A stretch of 64,000 nt of DNA from Arenibacter nanhaiticus (lineage in GTDB: Bacteria; Bacteroidota; Bacteroidia; Flavobacteriales; Flavobacteriaceae), in assembly GCF_900141935.1 (NCBI RefSeq), contig NZ_FQYX01000020.1, positions 18,784 to 82,783 on the forward strand. The letters are read 5' to 3'. This document shows, piece after piece, positions 8,236 to 16,457 of the stretch; the first letter of the stretch is position 1, and each line of letters opens with the position of its first letter. The position numbers and the translations under genes were made by a program. The notes under the pieces are model-generated. The model was given only the letters and a program-made list of their open reading frames with translations, ran no database searches and had not been told where the DNA came from.

Positions 8236-9252
8236 TTAGGCTTCCAAGGCCTCCTTGTATTTTGGAAGCAAGGATTTAAAAAAGTTTGTTGTTTCTTCCA
8301 TAGACACATCACTACGTCCTCCTGATGCATTGGTATGACCACCACCGTTAAAATGATTTCTTGCAAATTCATTGACAGAAAAAGTCCCTTCTGACCTAAA
8401 GGATATTTTTATGATGCCTTCTTCTTTGTTCTCTATGAAAATAACAGCAAATTTTATGCCTTCTAAGGTTAATCCGTAATTTACGAAACCTTCGGTGTCT
8501 CCTTTTTTATATTCGCACTGGTCTAACTCTTCTTGTGACAAGGTGATATAAGTAGTATGGTATTCCTCTAAAATGACCATGTTTTTTAAGGCGCATCCCA
8601 ATAGATGCAGGCGGCTTGGGGTATTGGTGTCGTACACCTTGTTATGGGCTTCAGTGTTTTTGGCGCCTTTGTCTATTAATTGGGCAACCACCTTATGGGT
8701 TCTGCTGGTAGTAGAAGAAAATTTAAAGGAGCCAGTATCGGTCATTATGCCGGTATATAGGCAAATTCCTATTTCCGGGTCAATGAGATCGGTATCGCCT
8801 AGGGCTTCTACGAAGTTGTACACCATTTCGCAGGTAGAACTCATACGTACGTCAGAGTACATGATTTGGGCATAATCCGAAGGCTCTTGGTGATGGTCTA
8901 TCATTACAAAAGTAGCCGTTGCTTCTTCTAACAAAGGTTGTAACTGACCAATTCTGCCAAGGTGGTTGAAATCTAAAGTGAAAATCACCGAGGCCTTGGA
9001 AATAAGATCTTTGGCCGCAGAAGCTTCCTTTTCAAAATTGACGATTTTCTCACTTCCCGGCATCCATTTTAAAAACTTCGGGAAATCGTTAGGAGAAACA
9101 ATTACGGCCTCGTGTCCTTTTTTGATTAAATAATGCCATAGTCCTAAGGTGCTTCCTATTGCATCTCCATCAGGATTTTTATGCGGAACAATAACAATTT
9201 TTTGTGGCGTTTCCAATAACGCCTTAATGGCTTGTGTAATCTCTAAATTCAT
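8236..9252 (-). CDS. DHH family phosphoesterase (NrnA-like oligoribonuclease/pAp phosphatase)
   Basis: Reading from ATG 9252 gives 338 residues (MNLEITQAIKALLE). The DHH-DHHA1 layout is clear: VPHKNPDGDAIGS at about 23-34, LDFNHLGRIG near 93-102, the DHH triad in VMIDHHQEP at about 119-121, and the C-terminal glycine-rich FNGGGHTNASGG of DHHA1. This is the NrnA group, which degrades nanoRNA and dephosphorylates pAp; c-di-AMP or pApA hydrolysis by related proteins is also possible. The frame stays open to 9432, but those extra residues are basic, low-complexity and unlike the family. A box, TATCTTAG, at 9258-9265 on the minus strand also supports the 9252 start. Confidence 0.9.
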   Translation of the reverse strand: MNLEITQAIKALLETPQKIVIVPHKNPDGDAIGSTLGLWHYLIKKGHEAVIVSPNDFPKFLKWMPGSEKIVNFEKEASAAKDLISKASVIFTLDFNHLGRIGQLQPLLEEATATFVMIDHHQEPSDYAQIMYSDVRMSSTCEMVYNFVEALGDTDLIDPEIGICLYTGIMTDTGSFKFSSTTSRTHKVVAQLIDKGAKNTEAHNKVYDTNTPSRLHLLGCALKNMVILEEYHTTYITLSQEELDQCEYKKGDTEGFVNYGLTLEGIKFAVIFIENKEEGIIKISFRSEGTFSVNEFARNHFNGGGHTNASGGRSDVSMEETTNFFKSLLPKYKEALEA

Positions 9253-9645
9253 GCGGGCTAAGATACAATTATTAGGATATACTTTTGTCCTAATAAAACT
9301 CTTTTTAAACCGTTGGCTATTGCTTACTGATATTAATTCTTTAGTTGTTTTATTAACCAGGGGTGGGATACATGTATCTAAGGTCGATGTGGTGAGGCTT
9401 GTCTTAAGTTGAATTTTTAAGAGGGGCAGCATCTGCCGGAACCTGTAAATATATCAAAGCGAATGATGGTTTGGAAAATATAAAAATAGGGTCGGATTAT
9501 AGCAAATCTATTAGTATATACCAATTGACTTTAATGAAGGGAAGGGGAAATAGATATCCTTGTTTTTTTGTTATTGGAAGCCGTACTGCTAAGTGTGGTA
9601 AAAAGCGGTAAGGTGTTGGAAGTCTAGAGAGAAAACGATATTGTA
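9253..9645. other. Non-coding gap between the DHH gene and ndk
   Basis: No coding content is recognisable in these roughly 390 bases. The left edge holds the likely promoter of the DHH gene (TATCTTAG on the minus strand, 9258-9265). The right part leads into the ndk promoter. The reading frames that cross it are overhangs of the neighbouring gene. Confidence 0.6.
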
Positions 9646-9675
9646 TTGTGAGTTGAAGAATAAAACGTATTTTTG
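9646..9675 (+). promoter_or_regulatory. Bacteroidota sigma-A-type promoter of ndk
   Basis: TTG at 9646-9648, a 19-base spacer and TATTTTTG at 9668-9675 match the Bacteroidota -33/-7 arrangement (TTG...TAnnTTTG). The start codon follows 17 bases later, giving a very short, A-rich leader. Confidence 0.65.
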
Positions 9676-9692
9676 CCGAAAATTAAAAAAAA

Positions 9693-10112
9693 ATGAGCAC
9701 AAACAGAACATTTACCATGATTAAGCCTGATGCTGTTGAAAACGGACATATCGGTGGGATCTTGGAAAAAATATCCTCAGCTGGATTTAAAATCGTAGCT
9801 ATGAAATATACGCAATTGAGCACAAGAGATGCTGAAGCGTTTTACGCCGTTCATAGCGAGCGTCCATTTTTTGGAGAATTGGTTGAATTTATGACCAGAG
9901 GTCCTATTGTAGCTGCTATTTTAGAAAAGGACAATGCCGTTGAAGATTTTCGTGCTTTAATTGGAGCAACGAATCCTGCAGAGGCAGCAGAAGGAACTAT
10001 CCGTAAATTATTTGCAACCTCAATAGGGGAGAATGCAGTTCACGGTTCGGATAGTGATGAGAATGCAGCTATTGAAGGTGCATTTCATTTTTCTGGAAGA
10101 GAAATTTTCTAG
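9693..10112 (+). CDS. ndk: Nucleoside diphosphate kinase
   Basis: A 139-residue protein of normal family length that transfers the gamma-phosphate of ATP to other nucleoside diphosphates through a phosphohistidine. Motifs seen are [13 protein letters not shown] at the N-terminus, the [12 protein letters not shown] loop, and the active-site NAVHGSDS with the catalytic His at residue 117. The protein is cytosolic. The gene has its own promoter and a strong terminator at 10127, so it is probably monocistronic. Confidence 0.97.
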   Translation: MSTNRTFTMIKPDAVENGHIGGILEKISSAGFKIVAMKYTQLSTRDAEAFYAVHSERPFFGELVEFMTRGPIVAAILEKDNAVEDFRALIGATNPAEAAEGTIRKLFATSIGENAVHGSDSDENAAIEGAFHFSGREIF

Positions 10113-10126
10113 TCATAGAAATACAT

Positions 10127-10159
10127 AAAAAAAGCCAGCTGAAACAGCTGGCTTTTTTT
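10127..10159. terminator. Bidirectional terminator between ndk and the DUF721 gene
   Basis: AAAAGCCAGCTG and CAGCTGGCTTTT form a perfect stem with a short AAA loop, an A run on the left and seven Ts on the right. It can end transcription from both convergent genes. Confidence 0.9.
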
Positions 10160-10179
10160 GTTTAACGACATTGCATATG

Positions 10180-10476
10180 CTATCGCAAAACGATTTTTGT
10201 GATGAGGTCTTTGCCAAGCTCTTCGTTGAGCATGCTTATGATTTTTGATTTCCCGTGACTTAACTCTTCTCTTAGGACAGAAGAAGAAAGGGAAACAAAT
10301 AAGGTGTCATTTCTTAGCTCTATTGCGGTGGTATAGTTGTTTACTCCATTTCCCATTAGGTTTTTCCACGCTTCTTGGGCATTTACCTTGTCAATTCCCT
10401 TTTGGAGGCCTTTTTCGGAAATAAATTGTTGTAACGCTTCCCCTAATTTTAAGTTGTCATTTTTTCTTTTAGCCAT
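10180..10476 (-). CDS. DUF721 domain protein (DciA-like)
   Basis: A small 98-residue protein with the DUF721 pattern: an N-terminal helix (LKLGEALQQFISEKGLQKG), a tryptophan segment (VNAQEAWKNLMG) and a C-terminal KH-like region (TLFVSLSSSVLREELSHGK). The family includes DciA, which loads replicative helicase in bacteria lacking DnaC. Lying two genes after recF, a replication-repair gene, fits that role, but the function here is inferred from the family. It overlaps the upstream lipoprotein gene by one base. Confidence 0.82.
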   Translation of the reverse strand: MAKRKNDNLKLGEALQQFISEKGLQKGIDKVNAQEAWKNLMGNGVNNYTTAIELRNDTLFVSLSSSVLREELSHGKSKIISMLNEELGKDLITKIVLR

Positions 10477-10895
10477 TATTCTGTGATGTTAATGGGTTGG
10501 AATCGTTTGTATTGGTAGTGTGTGTTTTCCCTATTACTGACCGTGAAACTATTTTCGGAAATGCTTATGACTTGCTCCTGCCACTCGCTTAGATCGGTTT
10601 TGTAATGTAGGGTAAAAACACCGTCTTTTTCGTATATGCTAAAATACTCGGCATCATTGGAAGTTTCGTAAGTCCCGTCAAATTTTGGATACATTTTTTT
10701 GCGAAAACCTTCTGTGTCTTTTAATTCAATATAATCTATACTGGTATTGACTGTATAGGCTTTGGTACTGCCGTCAGGAAAAGTAACCTTTTTGATTTCC
10801 CAATATCCGTTTAATAAATTTAAGTCGGCCTTGCTCACCTTGGTGCTACAAGAGCTTGCAATTATAAGCACAAATATAACTACTAAATTTCTCAT
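10476..10895 (-). CDS. Small lipocalin-like lipoprotein
   Basis: ATG 10895 gives 139 residues beginning MRNLVVIFVLIIASSC, with a lipobox and a Cys at 16. The remainder is beta-rich, with the opening LLNGYWEIKKVTFPDGS typical of lipocalin-like lipoproteins in Bacteroidota. There is no catalytic motif, and function is unknown. The gene is translationally linked on both sides: its start lies one base from the recF stop, and its stop overlaps the DUF721 start. A longer frame to 10961 would sit inside recF and lacks a reasonable leader. Its place between recF and DUF721 probably reflects operon order, not function. Confidence 0.75.
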   Translation of the reverse strand: MRNLVVIFVLIIASSCSTKVSKADLNLLNGYWEIKKVTFPDGSTKAYTVNTSIDYIELKDTEGFRKKMYPKFDGTYETSNDAEYFSIYEKDGVFTLHYKTDLSEWQEQVISISENSFTVSNRENTHYQYKRFQPINITE

Positions 10896-10896
10896 A

Positions 10897-11976
10897 CTAT
10901 AGGTTGAAAATTTTATAAGATTGATGTATGTTTTTGATAATATTCTCTGTTCTTTCGGCATGGGTATCGCTTAGGAAAATCTGACCAAAGTTTTCTTCAT
11001 CTACTAGTCGAATAATATGCGCTACCCTATTTTCATCCAATTTGTCAAAAATATCATCTAAAAGCAATAAAGGAGTAGTGTTGGCCTGTTTTTTTATAAA
11101 ATAAAATTGGGCTAATTTTAAAGCTATCAAGAACGATTTTTGCTGACCTTGGCTGCCAAATTTCTTAATAGGATGGCCATCAATTTCAAAACTTAGGTCG
11201 TCCTTATGAATCCCTACCCCAGTATATTGAAGAGCCCTGTCTTTGTCCAGGTTTTTCTCTAATAAGATTAATAGGTCTTCGTTTATTAATTTGCTGTCAT
11301 ACAATAGGTTGACTGGTTCTTTGTTTCCTGATATGACGGCGTATTGTTCCTTAAAAATAGGTATAAATACTTTAAGAAAGGCTACTCTTTTTGCAAATAT
11401 TTCAGAGCCGTATCGATGCAGTTGTTCGTTGTATACGGCTAAATTAGTCTTGTTAAAAGTTTGGTTTAGAAAGAAGTATTTTAAAAGGGAATTCCTTTGA
11501 GAAAGTATTCTGTTGTAATTGATTAAATTCTCTAAGTATTGTTTGTCGGATTGGGAAATCACTCCGTCTATAAATTTTCTTCTGGTTTCACTGCCTTCAA
11601 TGATCAAATCCCGATCGGCGGGAGAAATGATGACCAGGGGTAAAAAACCAATATGATCCGAAAACTTTTCATACGCTTTTCCGTTGCGCTTTATGATCTT
11701 CTTCATGCCTTTTTTTAGGCTACAAAGAATTCGTTCTTCCCTATCGTTCTTCTGGAACTCCCCGTCGATTACAAAAAAATCTTCGCCATGTCTTATATTT
11801 TGACTGGCAATAGGGTTAAAGTAACTCTTGCCAAAGGAGAGGTGGTAAATAGCGTCTAATACATTTGTTTTCCCAATACCATTATCTCCGACAAAACAGT
11901 TGATCTTATTGTCGAACTCAAAACTTTTAGAAGAAAAGTTTTTATAATTTATAAGTGATAATTTTTTTAAAAACAT
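10897..11976 (-). CDS. recF: DNA replication and repair protein RecF
   Basis: A 359-residue SMC-like ATPase that helps load RecA at gapped DNA as part of the RecFOR pathway. Walker A is [11 protein letters not shown] (residues about 28-38), the ABC signature is [15 protein letters not shown] (about 269-283), and Walker B is [16 protein letters not shown]. The length is normal for RecF. It is the first gene of a tight three-gene leftward unit with the lipoprotein and the DUF721 protein. Confidence 0.95.
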   Translation of the reverse strand: MFLKKLSLINYKNFSSKSFEFDNKINCFVGDNGIGKTNVLDAIYHLSFGKSYFNPIASQNIRHGEDFFVIDGEFQKNDREERILCSLKKGMKKIIKRNGKAYEKFSDHIGFLPLVIISPADRDLIIEGSETRRKFIDGVISQSDKQYLENLINYNRILSQRNSLLKYFFLNQTFNKTNLAVYNEQLHRYGSEIFAKRVAFLKVFIPIFKEQYAVISGNKEPVNLLYDSKLINEDLLILLEKNLDKDRALQYTGVGIHKDDLSFEIDGHPIKKFGSQGQQKSFLIALKLAQFYFIKKQANTTPLLLLDDIFDKLDENRVAHIIRLVDEENFGQIFLSDTHAERTENIIKNIHQSYKIFNL

Positions 11977-12061
11977 TCTGCGAAGTAAAGATTTTATTTT
12001 TCACTAGCTTAGCAAACGGCAAAATAATAAAGATTCAAAAAAATATCGATTGAATTGGTGT

Positions 12062-12089
12062 TTGATATTGGATAAAAACTATATTTTTG
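12062..12089 (+). promoter_or_regulatory. Promoter of the TPR-ribH unit
   Basis: TTG at 12062-12064, a 17-base spacer and TATTTTTG at 12082-12089 lie 22 bases before the start of the TPR gene. Confidence 0.55.
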
Positions 12090-12111
12090 CCCGATTCATA
12101 AACTAAAAAAT

Positions 12112-12876
12112 ATGGCAACTTACAAGAAAAAAGGGTTCAAACCGAAAAACAAGGAGGAAGAAATTCAATTGAATGAGCAAGAAAGTACTACTGCGGAAGT
12201 CTTTAGCTCCTTGGATGAAGGCGCTTCTAGGTCCGAAGAATGGGTTTCTAATAACCAAAATTACATTCTTGGTGTAATAGGTATAGTTGCTGTGGCTGTT
12301 TTGGGGTATTTGGCATATTTTCAATTTGTTCAAAAGCCGAAAGAGGCAAGTGCAGCTAACGAGATGTTATATCCACAACAATATTTTGATATGGCCCTAG
12401 AGGGTTCTGTCGAAAAGGATTCTTTGTTTACTTTAGCTTTGGATGGAGCAGAAGGAAAATACGGTTTCTTGGATATTATCGAAGAATACAACGGGACCAA
12501 GGCTGCCAATTTAGCCAAATATTCTGCAGGTATGGCGTATTTGAATATGCAGAAGTACGATGAAGCTATTAAATACTTGGAAGATTTTTCTTCTCCAGAT
12601 ATGATTTTAGGCGCTTTGGCAAAAGGTGGATTAGGGGATGCATTTTTGCAATTGAACCAGCCTGCCGATGCTTTAGGGTATTATGAAAGCGCTATAGCCC
12701 ATAGCACGAACGATTTTACGACACCAAAGTTTTTGTACAAAGCAGGCGTGACAGCCATGGAGTTAGGGGAAAATGATAAGGCTCTAGGGTATTTTAATAG
12801 AATAAAAGAAGAGTTTGGCACTTCTAATGAGGCCAGGAATATAGACGCCTTTATAGGTAAGGCTAAAACCAACTAA
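12112..12876 (+). CDS. Tetratricopeptide repeat membrane protein (YfgM-like)
   Basis: A 254-residue protein. A charged N-terminal tail of about 45 residues (lysine- then glutamate-rich) precedes a single membrane segment, ILGVIGIVAVAVLGYLAYF, at about 48-68. The rest is TPR-like helical hairpins, for example AGMAYLNMQKYDEAIKYLED and ALGYFNRIKEEFG. The topology resembles YfgM, an inner-membrane TPR protein that works with periplasmic chaperones in proteobacteria, but homology of function is not shown. It is followed two bases later by ribH and so is probably co-transcribed. Confidence 0.8.
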   Translation: MATYKKKGFKPKNKEEEIQLNEQESTTAEVFSSLDEGASRSEEWVSNNQNYILGVIGIVAVAVLGYLAYFQFVQKPKEASAANEMLYPQQYFDMALEGSVEKDSLFTLALDGAEGKYGFLDIIEEYNGTKAANLAKYSAGMAYLNMQKYDEAIKYLEDFSSPDMILGALAKGGLGDAFLQLNQPADALGYYESAIAHSTNDFTTPKFLYKAGVTAMELGENDKALGYFNRIKEEFGTSNEARNIDAFIGKAKTN

Positions 12877-12878
12877 GA

Positions 12879-13361
12879 ATGGCTACGGCTAATAAGAACT
12901 TGTCGGTTTACGATAAAAACACTATCCCGGACGCGAGTAAGTTTCGGTTTGGGATAGTTGTTGCTGAATGGAACCCTGTAATTACAGAAGGGCTTTACAA
13001 TGGAGCTATAGAAGCTTTGTCAGATTGCGGTGCCAAGGCGGAAAATATTATTCGATGGAATGTTCCTGGGAGTTTTGAACTTACTTATGGATGTAAGAAA
13101 ATGGCAAAAACCCAAGAAGTAGATGCTGTTATTGCCATTGGAAGTGTAATTCAAGGAGAGACCAAACATTTCGATTTTGTTTGCAGTGCTACGGCACAAG
13201 GCATCAAGGATTTAAACGTGCAGTTAGATGTTCCGGTAATATTCTGTGTGTTAACGGATAATAATATGCAACAATCTTTGGAGCGAAGTGGAGGTATTCA
13301 CGGAAATAAGGGTACTGAAGCAGCAATTGCTGCAATAAAAATGGTCACTTTAGGGGCTTAA
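12879..13361 (+). CDS. ribH: 6,7-dimethyl-8-ribityllumazine synthase
   Basis: A 160-residue cytosolic enzyme of riboflavin synthesis. It condenses 5-amino-6-ribitylaminouracil with 3,4-dihydroxy-2-butanone 4-phosphate. Family motifs are VVAEWNPVITEGL near residue 30, NVPGSFELTYG near 60-71, and AIGSVIQGETKHFDFV, which carries the catalytic His. The length is normal. No FMN riboswitch is seen upstream; the gene sits two bases after the TPR gene. Confidence 0.95.
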   Translation: MATANKNLSVYDKNTIPDASKFRFGIVVAEWNPVITEGLYNGAIEALSDCGAKAENIIRWNVPGSFELTYGCKKMAKTQEVDAVIAIGSVIQGETKHFDFVCSATAQGIKDLNVQLDVPVIFCVLTDNNMQQSLERSGGIHGNKGTEAAIAAIKMVTLGA

Positions 13362-13478
13362 ATCCTCAAAGGACAGGGAAGTCGTTCACTAGCGGTTCAA
13401 GTGTTTTCGTACCACTTTAGGGAAAGAGCCATATTCTTTCTTCAGGTATGCTATTACTTATAAAAAAATCTATGTATA

Positions 13479-13519
13479 ACAGCCAAAATGTGTATATCTT
13501 TTAACATTTTTTGGCTGTA
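13479..13519. other. Imperfect hairpin downstream of ribH
   Basis: TATAACAGCCAAAATG pairs with CATTTTTTGGCTGTATA, with a small bulge and a loop of about 12 bases. It lies about 120 bases after ribH and just before the promoter of the next gene. No T run follows, so it may be a weak terminator or an RNA 5' or 3' structure. Confidence 0.4.
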
Positions 13520-13547
13520 TATCTACTACATATTTTTTCATTTTGAG

Positions 13548-13555
13548 TAACTTTG
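13548..13555 (+). promoter_or_regulatory. -7 box upstream of the small membrane protein gene
   Basis: TAACTTTG is an exact TAnnTTTG match, 14 bases before the ATG at 13570. It lies inside the frame extension that opens at 13543, which argues for the later start. Confidence 0.55.
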
Positions 13556-13569
13556 AAACAATAAGTATT

Positions 13570-13857
13570 ATGGGAAAGTTTTCAAAATTACGCAAGAATA
13601 AAAAGTTCGATTATACGCCTCGTTACTACAAGGATCAAGGCGAGGGAAGTCCTTTTAAAATTGAGCATAAATTCGATAAATTTAGACCTACCCTGGATGG
13701 GCGAACTGGTTTAAAAGGAAAGTTCAGCAGGGCTATGGACGATTTTAAACAAAAAGGCAATCGCAGTCAAAATATTCGGTTGCTAGTTATCATCGCTATT
13801 CTTGTATTTATTTTTCTATTTATAATCGATTTCGATTTATCTATATTCAAACCTTAA
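13570..13857 (+). CDS. Small basic single-pass membrane protein of unknown function
   Basis: From ATG 13570 the product is 95 residues (MGKFSKLRKNKKFDYTPRYY). The first two thirds are soluble and very basic; the end is one membrane segment, LLVIIAILVFIFLFIIDFD. Homologues in other flavobacteria occur at the same place between ribH and mutL and are sometimes labelled riboflavin synthase subunit beta. That label seems to come only from the neighbour, since nothing here resembles lumazine synthase. Function is unknown. The stop codon is two bases before the mutL start, so it is co-transcribed with mutL. Confidence 0.75.
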   Translation: MGKFSKLRKNKKFDYTPRYYKDQGEGSPFKIEHKFDKFRPTLDGRTGLKGKFSRAMDDFKQKGNRSQNIRLLVIIAILVFIFLFIIDFDLSIFKP

Positions 13858-13859
13858 CA

Positions 13860-15710
13860 ATGGCAGATATTATAAAACTCTTGCCAGATCATGTTGCCAA
13901 CCAAATTGCGGCGGGAGAAGTGGTGCAAAGACCAGCTTCTGTAGTAAAGGAACTTTTGGAAAACGCTATTGATGCTGGAGCTACTACCATAAAATTAGTG
14001 ATCAAAGAAGGTGGGAAAACCTTGATCCAAGTAATTGACGATGGGGTGGGAATGAGCGCTACAGATGCCCGATTAAGTTTTGAACGGCATGCTACTTCTA
14101 AAATTCAAAAAGCGGAAGATCTATTCAACCTACATACAAAAGGGTTTAGAGGAGAGGCGCTGGCTTCTATTGCTGCTATTGCCCATGTAGAAATGCACAC
14201 CAAAACCGAGGAAGATGAAGTAGGGACCCATTTAAAAATAGAAGGCAGTACCATTGTTTCACAAGAAGTTACCGTGACTCCAAAGGGGACTTCTATGATG
14301 GTGAAAAACCTGTTTTTCAATATTCCTGCACGTCGTAATTTTTTAAAATCAAGTCAGGTAGAACTTCGTCATATTATTGAGGAATTTCAAAGGGTAAGTT
14401 TGGCACACGCCAGTATTTCCTTTCATTTCTATAATAATGGAAACGAGTTGTTTAATTTGCCTAGCTCTAACCATAGGCAACGAATTGTCAACCTCTTTGG
14501 AGGGAAAATAAAAGAAAAATTAGTGCCTGTAGATGAGGAAACACAGGTAGTTACTATTAGTGGATTTATAAATAAACCAGAATATGCCAAGAAGAGCAGG
14601 GGAGAACAGTTTTTCTTTGTCAACGATAGGTTTATAAGAAGCCCGTATCTGCATCATGCAGTGGTATCGGCCTTCGATGGTCTAATAAAAAAAGAAAATC
14701 ATCCTGGATATTTTTTATATCTCACAGTGGATCCGGCGTCTATCGATATCAATATTCATCCGACCAAAACCGAAATTAAGTTTGATGATGAACATACCTT
14801 GTACGCTATTCTAAGATCTACGATTAAACATAGTTTAGGGCAGTTTAATGTAATGCCTTCCTTGGACTTTGATAAGAATCAGAACTTGGAAACGCCTTAT
14901 GAATACAAGGATAAATTGGTTCAGCAGCCTAAAATAAATGTAGATTCTAACTTCAACCCTTTTAAGGAAGAGATGCTTAGAACTAATTATAGGCCTAATT
15001 TTCAAAAACAATCGACCAAGGGTTGGGAAAGCATGTATGTTGGGATGGATTCCGAGGACGATGAAAAGGAAGCAGATACTAGTATCACCTATGAGTCCGA
15101 TACTATTACCGGTTCAATTTTTGAAGGGAAAAAATCTAATTTCGAAACTGCGTCCACGACTTTTCAACTAAGAAGGAAATATATAGTTACGACCATTAAA
15201 TCTGGTATGGTAGTTATAGATCAAAGTAGGGCGCATCAAAGAGTTCTCTATGAGCGTTTTTTAAAAAATATTACCATTAAAGGAGGTGTTAGTCAACAAT
15301 TATTATTTCCCTTAAGATTGGCTTTTACGAAATCCGATTGTGCTATCATCCAGGAGATTAAAGAAAGTTTAATTACTGTAGGCTTTGTTTTTGGGACCAT
15401 AGACGAAGAGGAAGTAGAGATTACCGGAGTTCCTTTGTCTGTGCCGGAAAGTGAGGTGGGAATGATTTTAGATCAATTGATATCAGATTACCAACAAGAT
15501 TTCGTGGTGGATGGTTTTTCCCAAACTGATGTTTTGTCAAAAACACTGTCAAAGTCTTTAGCAGTAAAAACCGGTGAAATATTGGATAGTGATTCCCAAT
15601 TGGCGTTGGTAAACGATTTGTTTGCATGTAAGGAATCGGGAGTAAGTCCTTTTAATAAACCAATATACGTGACCATTACGGAGAGCGATATAGATAAAAA
15701 ATTTTTATAA
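13860..15710 (+). CDS. mutL: DNA mismatch repair protein MutL (lacks endonuclease motifs)
   Basis: A 616-residue MutL. The N-terminal GHKL ATPase has LPDHVANQIAAGEVVQRPAS, ELLENAIDAGA, DDGVGM and TKGFRGEALASIA. A linker of about 120 residues leads to a C-terminal dimerisation domain starting near 430. In MutL proteins that nick DNA, this domain carries DQHAxxExxxxE and a late CPHGRP motif. Here the first reads DQSRAHQRVLYE (residues about 454-465, His to Ser and Glu to Gln), and the last reads VSPFNKPIY. It therefore looks like a matchmaker-only MutL even though no MutH is seen here. It is followed with no gap by a rhomboid gene. Confidence 0.95.
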   Translation: MADIIKLLPDHVANQIAAGEVVQRPASVVKELLENAIDAGATTIKLVIKEGGKTLIQVIDDGVGMSATDARLSFERHATSKIQKAEDLFNLHTKGFRGEALASIAAIAHVEMHTKTEEDEVGTHLKIEGSTIVSQEVTVTPKGTSMMVKNLFFNIPARRNFLKSSQVELRHIIEEFQRVSLAHASISFHFYNNGNELFNLPSSNHRQRIVNLFGGKIKEKLVPVDEETQVVTISGFINKPEYAKKSRGEQFFFVNDRFIRSPYLHHAVVSAFDGLIKKENHPGYFLYLTVDPASIDINIHPTKTEIKFDDEHTLYAILRSTIKHSLGQFNVMPSLDFDKNQNLETPYEYKDKLVQQPKINVDSNFNPFKEEMLRTNYRPNFQKQSTKGWESMYVGMDSEDDEKEADTSITYESDTITGSIFEGKKSNFETASTTFQLRRKYIVTTIKSGMVVIDQSRAHQRVLYERFLKNITIKGGVSQQLLFPLRLAFTKSDCAIIQEIKESLITVGFVFGTIDEEEVEITGVPLSVPESEVGMILDQLISDYQQDFVVDGFSQTDVLSKTLSKSLAVKTGEILDSDSQLALVNDLFACKESGVSPFNKPIYVTITESDIDKKFL

Positions 15711-16457
15711 ATGGGTAGAGTGACAGACGCTGTAAAGCATTTGATTATAATTAATGTATTGTTCTTTTTTGCGACACAATTATATGGGGATCAAATGTAT
15801 CAGTGGTTTTCCCTTTGGTTTCCTAAAAATGAAAATTTTGTTTTATGGCAGCTGATTTCGCATATGTTTATGCACGGAGGCCTTATGCATATATTATTTA
15901 ATATGTACGCCTTATGGGCATTTGGATCGCCATTGGAGCAGATGTGGGGAAGGAATAAGTTTTTCTTTTTTTATTTTTCTGCCGGAATTGGAGCCGCCCT
16001 TATCCATACTGGCGTAAATTATTACTATTTTAATGAAGGAATGGATGCCATATTGAGTTCAGGGATCTCTAAAGAACAAGTATTGGAGGTGGTATCTAGT
16101 GGTAAATATAGTCCCAGTTGGTACGAATTGGCCTCTAAGAGTACTATTGATAATTTTTTAAGTTCTTTTAGTACTCCTGCCGTAGGGGCTTCTGGGGCAA
16201 TTTATGGTATATTAGTGGCTTTTGGAATGTCTTATCCCAATAGCGAACTGTTTTTAATGTTTGTGCCAGTCCCGGTTAAAGCGAAGTATTTTATACCAGT
16301 GCTTATAGGGATCGATCTATTTTCCGGAGTGACAGGATATTCCATCTTTGGGAATGGCATTGCGCATTTTGCTCATGTGGGTGGAGCTTTGGTTGGATTT
16401 TTGATGATGTGGTATTGGAAAAAAAATCAATTTAATAATAACCGTTGGGATAGATAA
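15711..16457 (+). CDS. Rhomboid family intramembrane serine protease
   Basis: A 248-residue polytopic membrane protein. Rhomboid motifs are in order: HMFMHGGLMHILFNMYALW (second membrane segment, with the conserved HxxxN pattern), GASGAIYGI with the catalytic Ser, and HFAHVGGALVGF with the catalytic His. It cleaves membrane proteins within the bilayer; the substrate is unknown. It begins directly after the mutL stop and overlaps the next rhomboid gene by one base, so the two are translated from one message. Confidence 0.93.
   Translation: MGRVTDAVKHLIIINVLFFFATQLYGDQMYQWFSLWFPKNENFVLWQLISHMFMHGGLMHILFNMYALWAFGSPLEQMWGRNKFFFFYFSAGIGAALIHTGVNYYYFNEGMDAILSSGISKEQVLEVVSSGKYSPSWYELASKSTIDNFLSSFSTPAVGASGAIYGILVAFGMSYPNSELFLMFVPVPVKAKYFIPVLIGIDLFSGVTGYSIFGNGIAHFAHVGGALVGFLMMWYWKKNQFNNNRWDR

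Noticed and set aside
9253..9432. An N-terminal extension of the DHH phosphoesterase by 60 codons.
   Set aside because: Family members begin near MNLEITQAI, and a promoter-like box lies just upstream of that ATG. The extension is low-complexity.
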